A stretch of 64,000 nucleotides of DNA from Aliidiomarina minuta (GTDB lineage Bacteria > Pseudomonadota > Gammaproteobacteria > Enterobacterales > Alteromonadaceae), in assembly GCF_003987145.1 (NCBI RefSeq), contig NZ_PIPL01000001.1, positions 62,001 through 126,000 of the forward strand, read 5' to 3'. The translations under genes were made by a program, and so were the position numbers. Below are positions 35,915-45,704 of this stretch, piece after piece. Under the pieces are notes generated by a model that ran no database searches, was not told where the DNA came from, and saw only the letters and a program-made list of their open reading frames with translations. Numbering within the stretch: the stretch's first letter is position 1; every line of letters starts with the position of its first letter.

Positions 35915-37174
35915 ATGATCAAAATATGGTTTGCTATTCCTTTCTGGCAACGGGTGTTAGGTGGTTTTGCTGCAGGTGCGCTATTAGGCGTTGTGGCAGC
36001 TGATACTGCGGTGCAGATGCAGCCGTTGGGCCAATTATTTATTCAGGCAATTCAGATGCTTGTCGTGCCTCTCATCTTTTGCGCTATCGTCAGTGCTATT
36101 ACCAGTTTGCAGGCGCACACTAATGTAGCGCGACTGGCGACTAAGACCATCGGCCTGTTCCTGTTTACAGCCTTTCTGGCCAGTTTAATCGGGCTGGGAG
36201 TGGGCACCGCTTTTGATTTAACACCTGCTACCGAACTAACCGCAGCCGAGGTGACTGAACGCGATATCCCGGCATTCAGTCAGGTGCTGCTCAACTTTGT
36301 GCCCAGTAATCCTTTTGCGGCCATGGTCGAAGGCCGGGTACTGCAAATCATTGTGTTCGCGGCCCTGGTGGGCATAGCCATCAACCAGCTAAAAGAGAAA
36401 GCAGAACCGGCGCGGGCTTTTTTCAGCTCAGGTGCTGACATTATGTTCCAGATCACCCGCATGGTGCTGGAGTTAACTCCGATAGGTGTCTTTGGCCTGA
36501 TGGCCTGGGTAGTGGGTAGTTATGGCCTGGAAACTCTAATGCCCCTGGGTAAATTTATTGTCGCTATTTATGTGGCCTGCCTGATACATATTGTCTTCGT
36601 ATACGGTGCGCTGGTTAAGTTTGGCGCCAGAATGAATCCCTGGCATTTCCTGAAGGCGATATTTTCCACTCAGGTTGTGGCCTATACGACTTCAAGCAGC
36701 TATGGCACCTTACCAGCTACTTATAAAACCACGACAGAACGCCTGGGTGTTAATAAAGACTACGCCAGTTTTTCACTGCCTTTAGGCGCGACTATTAATA
36801 TGGACGGTTGCGGTGGTATTTATCCAGCGATAGCGGCTATTTTCATCGCACATCTTTATGGCATTCCGCTGGGGGTGACTGAGTACATAATCATCACTTT
36901 AACAGCTACGATAGCGGCGGTAGGAACGGCTGGCGTTCCTGGCTCTGCGATGGTGATGTTGACCGTGACGTTGACAGCGGTGGGCTTGCCTCTGGAAGGC
37001 ATCGCATTTATTGCCGCGGTAGACCGAATTATAGATATGATGCGCACCGCCACGAATGTAACCGGTGATATGGTAGTGTCTAGCGTAGTTGCACGTTCTG
37101 AGGGATTAATTGATGATTCCGTTGTGTTAGATACAGAGTCGGCAGAACTAACTGAAGCCAGGGAAAGTCACTGA
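35915..37174 (+). CDS. Dicarboxylate/amino acid:cation symporter (DAACS family)
   Basis: A 419-residue inner-membrane transporter of the sodium:dicarboxylate symporter family (GltP/DctA type). It shows about eight hydrophobic helices and two re-entrant loops. The serine-rich hairpin motif is TTSSSYGTLPATY (about 257-269), and the substrate/sodium motif is INMDGCGG (about 290-297) in place of the NMDGT of glutamate carriers. The PGSAMV loop follows. Substrate (glutamate, aspartate or C4-dicarboxylate) cannot be fixed from sequence. No clear SD precedes the ATG at 35915. Confidence 0.88.
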   Translation: MIKIWFAIPFWQRVLGGFAAGALLGVVAADTAVQMQPLGQLFIQAIQMLVVPLIFCAIVSAITSLQAHTNVARLATKTIGLFLFTAFLASLIGLGVGTAFDLTPATELTAAEVTERDIPAFSQVLLNFVPSNPFAAMVEGRVLQIIVFAALVGIAINQLKEKAEPARAFFSSGADIMFQITRMVLELTPIGVFGLMAWVVGSYGLETLMPLGKFIVAIYVACLIHIVFVYGALVKFGARMNPWHFLKAIFSTQVVAYTTSSSYGTLPATYKTTTERLGVNKDYASFSLPLGATINMDGCGGIYPAIAAIFIAHLYGIPLGVTEYIIITLTATIAAVGTAGVPGSAMVMLTVTLTAVGLPLEGIAFIAAVDRIIDMMRTATNVTGDMVVSSVVARSEGLIDDSVVLDTESAELTEARESH

Positions 37175-37235
37175 TGGTATTTGTCAGTCAATAGCCCTGG
37201 TGGGCGAACATTCCAGTTTAAAACTACAACTTTCA

Positions 37236-37265
37236 AACCCGCAGCGAATAACTGCGGGTTTTTTT
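37236..37265 (+). terminator. Intrinsic terminator after the symporter gene
   Basis: A 9-bp stem AACCCGCAG / CTGCGGGTT with a 7-base loop, then T7. Confidence 0.9.
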
Positions 37266-37305
37266 ATGATTCTATGTTGTGCAAAAGACTTACTTCTATA
37301 CTAAT

Positions 37306-37324
37306 GATATTGATAATCATTATC
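37306..37324. promoter_or_regulatory. Fur box upstream of the TonB-dependent receptor
   Basis: GATATTGATAATCATTATC matches the 19-base Fur consensus at 18 positions, 50 bases before the receptor start. It overlaps a possible -35 TTGATA (37311-37316) with TATTCT (37333-37338) 16 bases on, so Fur binding would block the promoter. Confidence 0.88.
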
Positions 37325-37374
37325 ATTAAGGTTATTCTATTTTCCCTTTTCAGAAGTAAATCGAGAACATTATC

Positions 37375-39666
37375 ATGTCGCATTCACGCTTAATTATGCA
37401 GGCATTATCCATCAGTAGCTGTGTGATGATGCTGACAAGTAACCTGGCACTGGCCAATGAAGAGAAAGAAGAGGCTACCACCGAGAAAAGCAGTACCTAT
37501 GTTGAAGTGATTACCGTGCAAGGGGAGAAACGCAATCGATCGATGCAGGAAACCACCAGCAGTGTCGCCGTAACCACGGCGCAGCGGATTGAACAGGAAA
37601 ACTTAGTTGGGTTATCGGATGTGCTCAGTCGCACCGTGAATGTCTCGCAAATGTACGGTGAGCGCGGGTATACCATACGTGGCATCAGCGATGAATCCAG
37701 TTCAGCCAATCCACTCGCGACTATTTATGTGGACGGAGCCGCTATCCCAGGTCAAATCAATGATGCCGCTCCGACCGACCTGTGGGATATTGCTCAAGTC
37801 GAGATACTTCGCGGACCGCAGTCGACAGTTCAGGGAGAGAACTCATTAGCGGGCGCTATTATTCTGCGTACCCAGGACCCGACTATGGATTGGTCAGGTA
37901 AAATTCGCGGGCAATGGTCAGATCCCAATGACCGTCGTCTTGCTTTTGCTGGCGGCGGCCCTTTACTGGATGATCAACTGGCGTTCCGGTTGGCGGTAGA
38001 AAAACGTGATTTTGATGGTTTCATTTATAATCCAACCCTGGATACTCAAGAAGATCCGGTCGACTCTCTGGTCAGCCGTTTTAAACTTTTGTGGACCCCC
38101 GATTTTCTGCCCGGGCTCACGGCTCGTTTATCCTTGATGCGCGATGACCGTGAAGGTCCCTACATGTTTAATTATGCGCGTATTGATGTCGATGATTTTT
38201 ATGATAACCGGATAAATACTTCGAATCGTCCCAATACATCTGATGTGACGACGGATGTTCAGACTCTGGAAGTTGACTACGTTTTTAATCAAAACTGGTC
38301 ATTATCTTCGGTGAGTTCTAAAACAGATTCTGATGCACTGCGTTTCTTTGATATTGACGTAACTGCAGAAGATATTTCATATGGTATGTTTGATGAAGCG
38401 TTCAGCAATCGCTCGCAGGAATTTCGTTTGCAGTTTGATTATCCTGCGGTCAGTGGCCTGGTAGGGGCTTATTGGTCATCACGAGAAATTGATAGTTATG
38501 CAGATCGCATGGCTACGCTACCCACCCCAGTAAATACTATAGTTACTGTATTGGAAGGAAGCGGAGTTGATAGTGACACGGCAAATCAATTTGCCAATCA
38601 GTATGCTGAGGCACTTCCGCAAATTCCAGTGGCTTATTTAAGCGATGGTCCCAGTAAATCGACCAATCGTTCGGTATTTGCCGATATTGAATATCGACTG
38701 CTTGATGATGTGGCCTTGTTAGCTGGTTTTCGTTATGACAATGAAGAATATACTTTCCAGTCGACGACCTCCGCGGATTTTTCCGGCGTATTGCCTGACC
38801 CAGGCGATTATGGTGCCGAAGACTCCGCTTCCTATCGCCTGATTACCGGCATTAATAATGCGGTATTAGATATGGTCGCTCGTGCAGGCAGTGAAACTCC
38901 TGCCAGTACACGTGATTTCAATGCATTTTTACCTAAATTAGGCATACGCTGGGATTATGCCGAGGATGATTCGCTGGCCTTTACTGTGCAACGCGCCTAT
39001 CGCTCGGGTGGCAGTGCTTTTAACCTGGCGCGTGGAGAAGTTTTTGCGTATGAACCTGAGTATACCACCAACTATGAGTTTGCCTGGCGTAGTCGGTTAG
39101 CCAACAATTTGTTTATCAGCAGTAACCTGTATTACGTGGACTGGACCGATAAACAGGTGAACGCGCAGTTTGGACTCAACACCTATGATTCGCACACCGT
39201 AAACGCGGGCAGAGCACACCTGTATGGAATTGAGCTGGAAACCCGCCAGTATCTGAATAACTACATCGACTGGTATGCTTCTTATGCGTATTCCCGGACT
39301 CAATTCGATGAATTTGAAGTGGTGGACGGGGCGACCATTAATGATCATGCAGGTCGTGAGTTTATCTTCGCCCCTAAACATACCGCGGCGCTGGGAATGA
39401 ATCTTTACTGGGGGCAAAACTGGACTGCGAATGTGAATGCGAACTATCGTAGTGCGGCATTGATGAGTACCGGAAGTGACAATAAAGCTGACGCCCGCAC
39501 AGTTGTTAATAGCAAATTAAGCTATGAAACTCTGGACTGGTCGGTGTATTTATTTGCTAACAATGTGTTTGATAAAACATATATCGAATACCGTAGAATG
39601 GATATTCCATATGCTGTTTTAGGGGCACCCCGTGTGGTAGGGATTGGTATGCAATACCAGTTCTGA
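37375..39666 (+). CDS. TonB-dependent outer-membrane receptor, iron-regulated
   Basis: A 763-residue outer-membrane transporter. The signal peptide ends at about LALA (residue 27). A TonB-box-like EVITVQG follows near 43-49. The plug domain is about 55-165 (GYTIRGIS, YVDGAAIPG, EILRGPQSTVQGENSLAGAI). The rest is a 22-strand barrel ending in a typical aromatic C-terminus (GIGMQYQF). The perfect-looking Fur box points to uptake of a ferric siderophore or other iron compound; the ligand is unknown. There is no siderophore, TonB or periplasmic-binding gene beside it. Confidence 0.9.
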   Translation: MSHSRLIMQALSISSCVMMLTSNLALANEEKEEATTEKSSTYVEVITVQGEKRNRSMQETTSSVAVTTAQRIEQENLVGLSDVLSRTVNVSQMYGERGYTIRGISDESSSANPLATIYVDGAAIPGQINDAAPTDLWDIAQVEILRGPQSTVQGENSLAGAIILRTQDPTMDWSGKIRGQWSDPNDRRLAFAGGGPLLDDQLAFRLAVEKRDFDGFIYNPTLDTQEDPVDSLVSRFKLLWTPDFLPGLTARLSLMRDDREGPYMFNYARIDVDDFYDNRINTSNRPNTSDVTTDVQTLEVDYVFNQNWSLSSVSSKTDSDALRFFDIDVTAEDISYGMFDEAFSNRSQEFRLQFDYPAVSGLVGAYWSSREIDSYADRMATLPTPVNTIVTVLEGSGVDSDTANQFANQYAEALPQIPVAYLSDGPSKSTNRSVFADIEYRLLDDVALLAGFRYDNEEYTFQSTTSADFSGVLPDPGDYGAEDSASYRLITGINNAVLDMVARAGSETPASTRDFNAFLPKLGIRWDYAEDDSLAFTVQRAYRSGGSAFNLARGEVFAYEPEYTTNYEFAWRSRLANNLFISSNLYYVDWTDKQVNAQFGLNTYDSHTVNAGRAHLYGIELETRQYLNNYIDWYASYAYSRTQFDEFEVVDGATINDHAGREFIFAPKHTAALGMNLYWGQNWTANVNANYRSAALMSTGSDNKADARTVVNSKLSYETLDWSVYLFANNVFDKTYIEYRRMDIPYAVLGAPRVVGIGMQYQF

Positions 39667-39745
39667 GAATTGGGTGCGTTGTGGATGCATAGCCTCAGTC
39701 AGACTGGTAGACTGTTTGTCTCCAATTTAAGCAGGTGAGATCATC

Positions 39746-40561
39746 GTGAGTACAAGGGTCAAAATAGCCGTTTTAGGCGCTTCAGGTCGCATGGGTCAAC
39801 AGTTGATTAAAGCCATTCTGGCGGATTCGGGCAGCGAGCTGGTAGCAGCGGTAACCCATAGCCAGTCATCAGCCTTAGGTAAGGATGTAGGTAGCCTGAT
39901 AGGCACGACCGAAGCTGGTCTGACCGTTACCCATGAGCTGACAGCGGCAGCCAAAGCAGCGGATGTGTTGGTGGATTTTTCTTTACCGCTGGCATTAGCC
40001 GGTAATCTGACGGTAGCCAAACAAACAAAAACACCAATTGTTATTTGCACTACCGGGTTGAGTGAGCAGCAAAACCAGGATTTACAGCGGGTAGCTGAAG
40101 AAACCGCAGTCTTGTACGCGGCTAACACCAGTCTGGGTGTGAATTTGTTACGCGAGTTAGTACGTACTGCCAGTAAGGCGCTAGGTACTAAAGCAGATAT
40201 TGAAATTCTGGAAGCGCACCATACGGCGAAGCGTGATGCACCTTCAGGGACAGCACTGGCTTTAGGAGAGGCTGCGGCAGAAGGCCGCAATCAGGTACTT
40301 AGCGACGTGGCCGAATATCAGCGTAACTTTAGCGACCAGGCTCACCGGCCAGGTAGCATTGGTTTTGCGACCTTACGGGCTGGCGATATTGTAGGTGAAC
40401 ATACTGTATATCTGGTGTTAGGTGGCGAACGTCTGGAGCTCACGCACCGGGTGGCAGATCGTAAAACCTTCGCTGAAGGGGCCCTGAATGCAGCACTTTG
40501 GCTGAATGGCAAAAAGGCAGGCTTTTATAGCATGAATCATGTTTTGGGACTGGACGAATAG
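39746..40561 (+). CDS. dapB: DapB, 4-hydroxy-tetrahydrodipicolinate reductase
   Basis: DapB reduces 4-hydroxy-tetrahydrodipicolinate with NAD(P)H in the diaminopimelate/lysine pathway. The 271 residues include the nucleotide loop GASGRMGQQ (10-18), the signature EAHHTAKRDAPSGTAL (about 157-172) with the catalytic His and Lys, and the C-terminal GEHTVYL region. It starts with GTG after AGGTGA. dapB-carA-carB-greA is a conserved gammaproteobacterial order. Confidence 0.96.
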   Translation: MSTRVKIAVLGASGRMGQQLIKAILADSGSELVAAVTHSQSSALGKDVGSLIGTTEAGLTVTHELTAAAKAADVLVDFSLPLALAGNLTVAKQTKTPIVICTTGLSEQQNQDLQRVAEETAVLYAANTSLGVNLLRELVRTASKALGTKADIEILEAHHTAKRDAPSGTALALGEAAAEGRNQVLSDVAEYQRNFSDQAHRPGSIGFATLRAGDIVGEHTVYLVLGGERLELTHRVADRKTFAEGALNAALWLNGKKAGFYSMNHVLGLDE

Positions 40562-40644
40562 TTGTAAATTCTGTAAACTATTTGCAATTTGTCGAGTACA
40601 CATGATCGTGTCGTTGTGACAGAGAAACACTGCATAGTTAATGC

Positions 40645-40684
40645 AAAACGGGGAAGTCAAATTTTTGATTTTACCCGTTTTTTT
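40645..40684 (+). terminator. Terminator/attenuator hairpin in the carA leader
   Basis: A composite stem, AAAACGGG / CCCGTTTT (40645-40652 with 40674-40681) enclosing TCAAA / TTTGA, ends in T7. It finishes 17 bases before the carA start, so carA transcripts starting upstream must pass it; a TGCAT-N5-ATGCA palindrome (40631-40645) abuts it. The rest of the leader (40562-40630) shows no clear promoter. Confidence 0.7.
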
Positions 40685-40700
40685 ATGTTCGGAGGTTACC

Positions 40701-41879
40701 TTGAGCATTACTGCGAGAAAAGCCGCGCGAAAAGCGATACTGGTTCTCGCTGACGGCACTGAGTTCCATGGTACGGCCATTGGAGCTACGGGACAGGCCG
40801 TTGGTGAAGTTGTTTTTAATACCGCCATGACAGGCTATCAGGAAATATTGACTGACCCCTCCTACGCTGAACAAATAGTTACTCTCACTTACCCCCATAT
40901 AGGCAACTACGGCACTAACGATCAGGATATAGAATCCGAACAAGTCTGGGCCAAAGCATTAGTTATTCGTGATTTATCTTTATTAGCCAGTAACTTCCGC
41001 AATCAACAATCTCTCGACGATTATCTGAAAGCCAATAATATCTCCGGTATTGCCGATATCGACACACGTCGGTTGACCAATCACCTGCGTACGCACGGTG
41101 CTCAGGGCGGCTGTGTGTTAAGCGTTGAGTCTGGAGAAGTTCCCGATATTGAGCAGGCAAAACAGGCCGCTGCCAATTTTCCAGGTCTGAAAGGAATGGA
41201 TTTAGCCAAGCTTGCCAGTTGTGAGGCGGCACATCCCTGGACTGAAATGTCCTGGCAACTTGAGCAGGGCTATAATACGCAAAAAGACACCGATTTTCAT
41301 GTAGTCGCTTATGACTATGGTATTAAGCTGAATATCCTGCGTATGTTGGCGGATCGCGGTTGTCGCATTACTGTGGTACCGGCGCAGACACCCGCTCAGG
41401 AAGTGTTGGCTATGAAGCCGGATGGGGTTTTCTTATCGAATGGTCCAGGCGACCCTGCAGCCTGTGACTATGCAGTGCAGGCGATTAAAGTATTTCTAGA
41501 GAAATCTTTACCGGTATTTGGTATTTGCCTTGGTCATCAGTTACTGGCGCTGGCGTTAGGGGCTCAGACTGAGAAAATGAAATTTGGTCATCATGGCGCC
41601 AACCATCCCGTACTCGATATTGAACGGGGTGTGGTTATGATTACCAGTCAGAACCATGGTTTTGCCGTGCAGGAAAGCTCTTTACCGGCGAACCTTAAAG
41701 CCACCCATAAATCACTCTTTGACGGCTCCTTGCAGGGCATTCACGCGACGGATAAACCGGCCTTCAGTTTTCAGGGACACCCTGAAGCCAGTCCAGGACC
41801 GCATGACGCTGCCCCCTTGTTCGATCATTTTATCGAACTGATGCAGGAACATACCGCCAAGCAGCCTGAACAGGCTTAA
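40701..41879 (+). CDS. carA: CarA, carbamoyl-phosphate synthase small subunit
   Basis: CarA is the glutaminase subunit supplying ammonia to CarB for carbamoyl phosphate (arginine and pyrimidines). The 392 residues (382 in E. coli) have the N-terminal CPSase domain (FNTAMTGYQEIL) and a class I amidotransferase domain with nucleophile Cys in FGICLGHQLLALA and the His/Glu pair in FQGHPEASPGP. The frame is open back to an ATG at 40641, but that lies inside a terminator hairpin and lacks an SD. GGAGG stands five bases before TTG 40701, which is chosen. Confidence 0.96.
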   Translation: MSITARKAARKAILVLADGTEFHGTAIGATGQAVGEVVFNTAMTGYQEILTDPSYAEQIVTLTYPHIGNYGTNDQDIESEQVWAKALVIRDLSLLASNFRNQQSLDDYLKANNISGIADIDTRRLTNHLRTHGAQGGCVLSVESGEVPDIEQAKQAAANFPGLKGMDLAKLASCEAAHPWTEMSWQLEQGYNTQKDTDFHVVAYDYGIKLNILRMLADRGCRITVVPAQTPAQEVLAMKPDGVFLSNGPGDPAACDYAVQAIKVFLEKSLPVFGICLGHQLLALALGAQTEKMKFGHHGANHPVLDIERGVVMITSQNHGFAVQESSLPANLKATHKSLFDGSLQGIHATDKPAFSFQGHPEASPGPHDAAPLFDHFIELMQEHTAKQPEQA

Positions 41880-41913
41880 TATGCCCTTGAGTGACAGAGG
41901 ATAACGACGCTTT

Positions 41914-44900
41914 ATGCCAAAACGTACAGATATAAAAAGCATTTTAATCATAGGCGCTGGCCCTATCGTAATAGGTCAGGCCTGTGAGTTTGACTACTCA
42001 GGTGCTCAGGCGTGCAAGGCTTTGCGCGAAGAGGGTTACCGGGTCATTCTGGTCAACTCGAATCCAGCCACTATTATGACTGATCCTGAAATGGCCGATG
42101 TGACTTACATCGAACCTATTCAGTGGGAAGTGGTTGAAAAAATCATTCAGATTGAAAAGCCAGATGCCATCTTACCTACTATGGGTGGGCAGACGGCGCT
42201 GAATTGTGCGCTTGAGCTGGAGCAGTACGGTGTATTGGAAAAATACAATGTTGAAATGATAGGTGCTACCGCCGATGCGATAGGCAAAGCGGAAGACCGT
42301 GATCGTTTTGATAAAGCTATGAAAGCTATTGGTCTGGAAACACCGCAGGCTGAAATTGCCCACAGTATGGAAGAAGCTTTCGGAGCTCAGGAACGTCTGG
42401 GTTTTCCCTGTATTATCCGACCGTCTTACACTATGGGCGGCAGCGGCGGAGGCATAGCCTACAACCGTGAAGAATTTGAAGAAATCTGTCGTCGTGGTCT
42501 GGCACTGTCACGCAACAATGAGCTTTTGATCGACAAGTCGCTGATTGGCTGGAAAGAATATGAAATGGAAGTGGTGCGGGACAAAAATGATAACTGCATC
42601 ATTGTCTGTACCATCGAAAATATCGACCCTATGGGTGTGCACACCGGTGACTCTATCACCGTGGCTCCGGCGCAAACCCTGACCGATAAAGAATTTCAGA
42701 TCATGCGTAATGCCGCCATGGCTGTACTGCGTGAAATCGGCGTCGAGACAGGCGGTTCCAACGTGCAGTTTGGCGTTTGCCCGGATACCGGTCGCCTGGT
42801 GGTTATTGAGATGAATCCCCGAGTCAGCCGTTCATCGGCGCTGGCCTCTAAAGCGACAGGTTTCCCAATTGCTAAAGTGGCGGCCAAGCTGGCGGTGGGT
42901 TACACCCTGGATGAGCTGGAAAATGAGATCACCGGTGGCATAACGCCTGCTTCATTCGAACCGGCCATTGATTATGTAGTGACTAAAATTCCACGCTTTA
43001 ACTTTGAGAAATTTGCCGGTGCCAATGACCGTCTGACGACACAAATGAAATCGGTAGGCGAAGTCATGGCGATAGGGCGCAACCAGCAGGAATCCTTGCA
43101 AAAAGCCATGCGTGGTCTTGAGTTAGGGTTCAGTGGATTTGATTCACTGGTTGACCTGACTGACCGTGAAGCAGCCAAAGCCACTATTATTCGTGAGTTA
43201 AAAGAACCCGGTGCTGAGCGTCTTTGGTATATAGGTGATGCGTTCCGTTTTGGTCTGAGCGTAGACGATGTCTTTGAGTTAACTCGCATTGACCGCTGGT
43301 ATCTGGTGCAGATAGAAGAACTCGTTAAGCTTGAAGACGAAGTCTGTCAGCTGGGCATGGCCGGCCTCGACGAAGACACTTTACGTTATCTGAAGCGCAA
43401 AGGCTTTGCGGATGAGCGTTTGGCCAGTCTGCTGGATGTCAGCGAAGGCGAAGTACGCAAGCGACGTGAGCTGCATTCCATCTTCCCCGTGTACAAACGC
43501 GTTGATACTTGCGCTGGTGAGTTTGCCTCAGAAACCGCTTATATGTATTCAACCTATGATGAAGAATGCGAGTCCCGGCCGACTGATCGCGATAAAATCA
43601 TGGTGATCGGTGGTGGTCCTAACCGCATTGGCCAGGGCATTGAATTTGATTACTGCTGTGTGCATGCAGCGCTGGCGATGCGTGAGGATGGTTATGAAAC
43701 CATCATGGTGAACTGCAATCCGGAAACGGTTTCTACCGACTACGACACCTCGGATCGTCTGTATTTTGAATCTATTACGCTGGAAGATGTACTGGAAATT
43801 GTACGTATTGAGAAACCTAAAGGCGTCATAGTGCAGTATGGTGGGCAGACTCCACTTAAGCTGGCACGTGAGTTGGAAGCTAACGGCGTGCCTATTATAG
43901 GCACCTCACCGGACTCTATTGACCGCGCTGAAGATCGCAAAAGATTCCAGACAGCCGTTGAGCGTTTAGGCTTAAAACAGCCTGAAAACTCAACAGTCAC
44001 TAATTATGATGAGGCTATGGTTGAGTCGCGTCGTATTGGCTATCCGCTGATAGTGCGTCCTTCCTATGTACTGGGTGGTCGTGCCATGGAAATTGTTTAC
44101 GATGAGCCGGATCTGCGCCGTTATCTGACGGAAGCGGTAAAAGTGTCAAATGACGCACCTGTGTTACTGGACCGCTTTCTGGATAATGCGATTGAAGTGG
44201 ATATTGATGCCATTTGTGATGGTGAAGATGTGCTGATTGGCGGCATCATGCAGCATATAGAACAGGCAGGCGTGCACTCCGGTGACTCAGCCTGTTCGTT
44301 GCCGCCGTATTCACTGAGCGATGTGTTGCAGGCAGAACTGCGTGAGCAGGTGCGTAAACTGGCCTTTGAGCTTAATGTACGTGGCCTGATGAACACTCAG
44401 TTTGCGATTAAAGAAAACGATATTTATCTGATTGAAGTGAATCCGCGTGCTGCACGTACGGTGCCTTTTGTGTCTAAAGCCACGGGTGTGCCTTTAGCGA
44501 AAGTAGCGGCCCGGGTGATGGCAGGTCAGAGTCTGAAAGAGCAAGGGTACACAAACGAAGTGATACCGCCCTATTATTCAGTTAAAGAAGTGGTGGTGCC
44601 TTTTGCCAAGTTCCAGGGCGTAGATCCTATTCGCGGTCCGGAAATGCGTTCCACGGGTGAAGTCATGGGCGTAGGTGAGAGCTTTGAAGAAGCTTATGCC
44701 AAGGCTAACCTGGCCTGTGGTCAGGCACTGCCGCGTAAAGGCAAGGCTTTGCTCTCAGTGCGTGAAGGCGATAAGAGTCGGGTCACTGATTTGGCTCGTG
44801 GCCTGATAGCACTTGGTTTTGAAGTCGAAGCCACCGGTGGAACCGGGGCCTGGCTGAAAGACCAGGGTGTTACCTGCAGCATCGTAAATAAACTGCAAGA

Positions 44901-45141
44901 AGGGCGCCCGAATATTGTTGATGCTATTAAAAATGGCGAGTATAGCTATATAATCAATACCGTTGAAGGTCGCCAGGCGATTGAAGATTCGGTTTACATT
45001 CGACGTGAAGCGCTATTGAATAAAGTGATATACACCACCACGTTAAATGCAGGGTTTGCTACAGTTAAAGCACATACTGTAGATGACCGGGCTCGGGTGA
45101 GTTCGGTTCAGGATTTACATAAGAGGGTAAAGGAAGCATGA
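41914..45141 (+). CDS. carB: CarB, carbamoyl-phosphate synthase large subunit
   Basis: CarB is the synthetase subunit. The 1075 residues (1073 in E. coli) show the duplicated ATP-grasp architecture: first half for carboxy-phosphate (about 1-400; IIRPSYTMGGSGGG), oligomerisation region (about 400-550), second half for carbamate phosphorylation (about 550-935; IVRPSYVLGGRAM), and a C-terminal MGS-like allosteric domain (about 936-1075; TGGTGAWLKDQGV, IINTVEG). It overlaps greA by four bases (ATGA). Confidence 0.97.
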   Translation: MPKRTDIKSILIIGAGPIVIGQACEFDYSGAQACKALREEGYRVILVNSNPATIMTDPEMADVTYIEPIQWEVVEKIIQIEKPDAILPTMGGQTALNCALELEQYGVLEKYNVEMIGATADAIGKAEDRDRFDKAMKAIGLETPQAEIAHSMEEAFGAQERLGFPCIIRPSYTMGGSGGGIAYNREEFEEICRRGLALSRNNELLIDKSLIGWKEYEMEVVRDKNDNCIIVCTIENIDPMGVHTGDSITVAPAQTLTDKEFQIMRNAAMAVLREIGVETGGSNVQFGVCPDTGRLVVIEMNPRVSRSSALASKATGFPIAKVAAKLAVGYTLDELENEITGGITPASFEPAIDYVVTKIPRFNFEKFAGANDRLTTQMKSVGEVMAIGRNQQESLQKAMRGLELGFSGFDSLVDLTDREAAKATIIRELKEPGAERLWYIGDAFRFGLSVDDVFELTRIDRWYLVQIEELVKLEDEVCQLGMAGLDEDTLRYLKRKGFADERLASLLDVSEGEVRKRRELHSIFPVYKRVDTCAGEFASETAYMYSTYDEECESRPTDRDKIMVIGGGPNRIGQGIEFDYCCVHAALAMREDGYETIMVNCNPETVSTDYDTSDRLYFESITLEDVLEIVRIEKPKGVIVQYGGQTPLKLARELEANGVPIIGTSPDSIDRAEDRKRFQTAVERLGLKQPENSTVTNYDEAMVESRRIGYPLIVRPSYVLGGRAMEIVYDEPDLRRYLTEAVKVSNDAPVLLDRFLDNAIEVDIDAICDGEDVLIGGIMQHIEQAGVHSGDSACSLPPYSLSDVLQAELREQVRKLAFELNVRGLMNTQFAIKENDIYLIEVNPRAARTVPFVSKATGVPLAKVAARVMAGQSLKEQGYTNEVIPPYYSVKEVVVPFAKFQGVDPIRGPEMRSTGEVMGVGESFEEAYAKANLACGQALPRKGKALLSVREGDKSRVTDLARGLIALGFEVEATGGTGAWLKDQGVTCSIVNKLQEGRPNIVDAIKNGEYSYIINTVEGRQAIEDSVYIRREALLNKVIYTTTLNAGFATVKAHTVDDRARVSSVQDLHKRVKEA

Positions 45142-45614
45142 CAAATATTCCAATGACTGTGGATGGTGCTGAGGCATTGCGTGCAGAGTTAAAGCGTTTA
45201 AAGTCAGAAGATCGACCGCGTATTATTCAGGCTATCGCGGATGCGCGTGAGCATGGAGACCTGAAAGAAAATGCGGAGTATCATGCTGCCCGTGAACAAC
45301 AGGGCTTCTGTGAAGGTCGCATTCAGGAAATCGAGGCAAAACTGTCCAATGCCCAGATTATTGATGTGAAGAAAATGCCGGATACTGGAAAAATTGTATT
45401 TGGTGTCACTGTCTCTTTGTTTAATACCAGCAATGACAATGAAGTGCGTTATAAAATAGTGGGTGACGATGAGGCTGACATTAAGAAAAACCTGATTTCA
45501 GTGAACTCTCCGATTGCGCGAGCGCTTATAGGTAAGCAGGTTGATGACGTCGCAGTAGTAGCTACTCCGAATGGAGAAGTTGAGTATGAAGTTATAGCGG
45601 TTGAATATATCTAG
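45138..45614 (+). CDS. greA: GreA, transcript cleavage factor
   Basis: GreA rescues backtracked RNA polymerase by stimulating transcript cleavage. The 158 residues match the family length: an N-terminal coiled coil reaching the secondary channel with acidic tip residues (DAREHGDLKENAEYHAAREQQ, about 36-56; Asp and Glu at the tip) and a C-terminal FKBP-like domain (about 80-158; VNSPIARALIGKQ). The start overlaps carB's stop, so it is translationally coupled to it. Confidence 0.96.
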   Translation: MTNIPMTVDGAEALRAELKRLKSEDRPRIIQAIADAREHGDLKENAEYHAAREQQGFCEGRIQEIEAKLSNAQIIDVKKMPDTGKIVFGVTVSLFNTSNDNEVRYKIVGDDEADIKKNLISVNSPIARALIGKQVDDVAVVATPNGEVEYEVIAVEYI

Positions 45615-45640
45615 TCACCCCTTTATGGCCTTATGAGCAA

Positions 45641-45667
45641 AAAACCCGCTAGTTAGCGGGTTTTTTT
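45641..45667 (+). terminator. Intrinsic terminator after greA
   Basis: An AAAACCCGCT / AGCGGGTTTT stem with loop AGTT runs into T7. It closes the dapB-carAB-greA unit. Confidence 0.92.
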
Positions 45668-45704
45668 ATTTTTATAAAACAGATTATTGTCATAGCGAAC
45701 GATC

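Noticed and set aside
40631..40645. Possible ArgR box in the carA leader (TGCAT-N5-ATGCA)
   Set aside because: The half-sites are five bases apart rather than the four of an ARG box, and no second box follows. It is noted only as a palindrome.
40641..40700. Twenty-residue N-terminal extension of CarA from ATG 40641
   Set aside because: The extension would be encoded by a terminator hairpin, lacks an SD and has no counterpart in known CarA. TTG 40701 has GGAGG.
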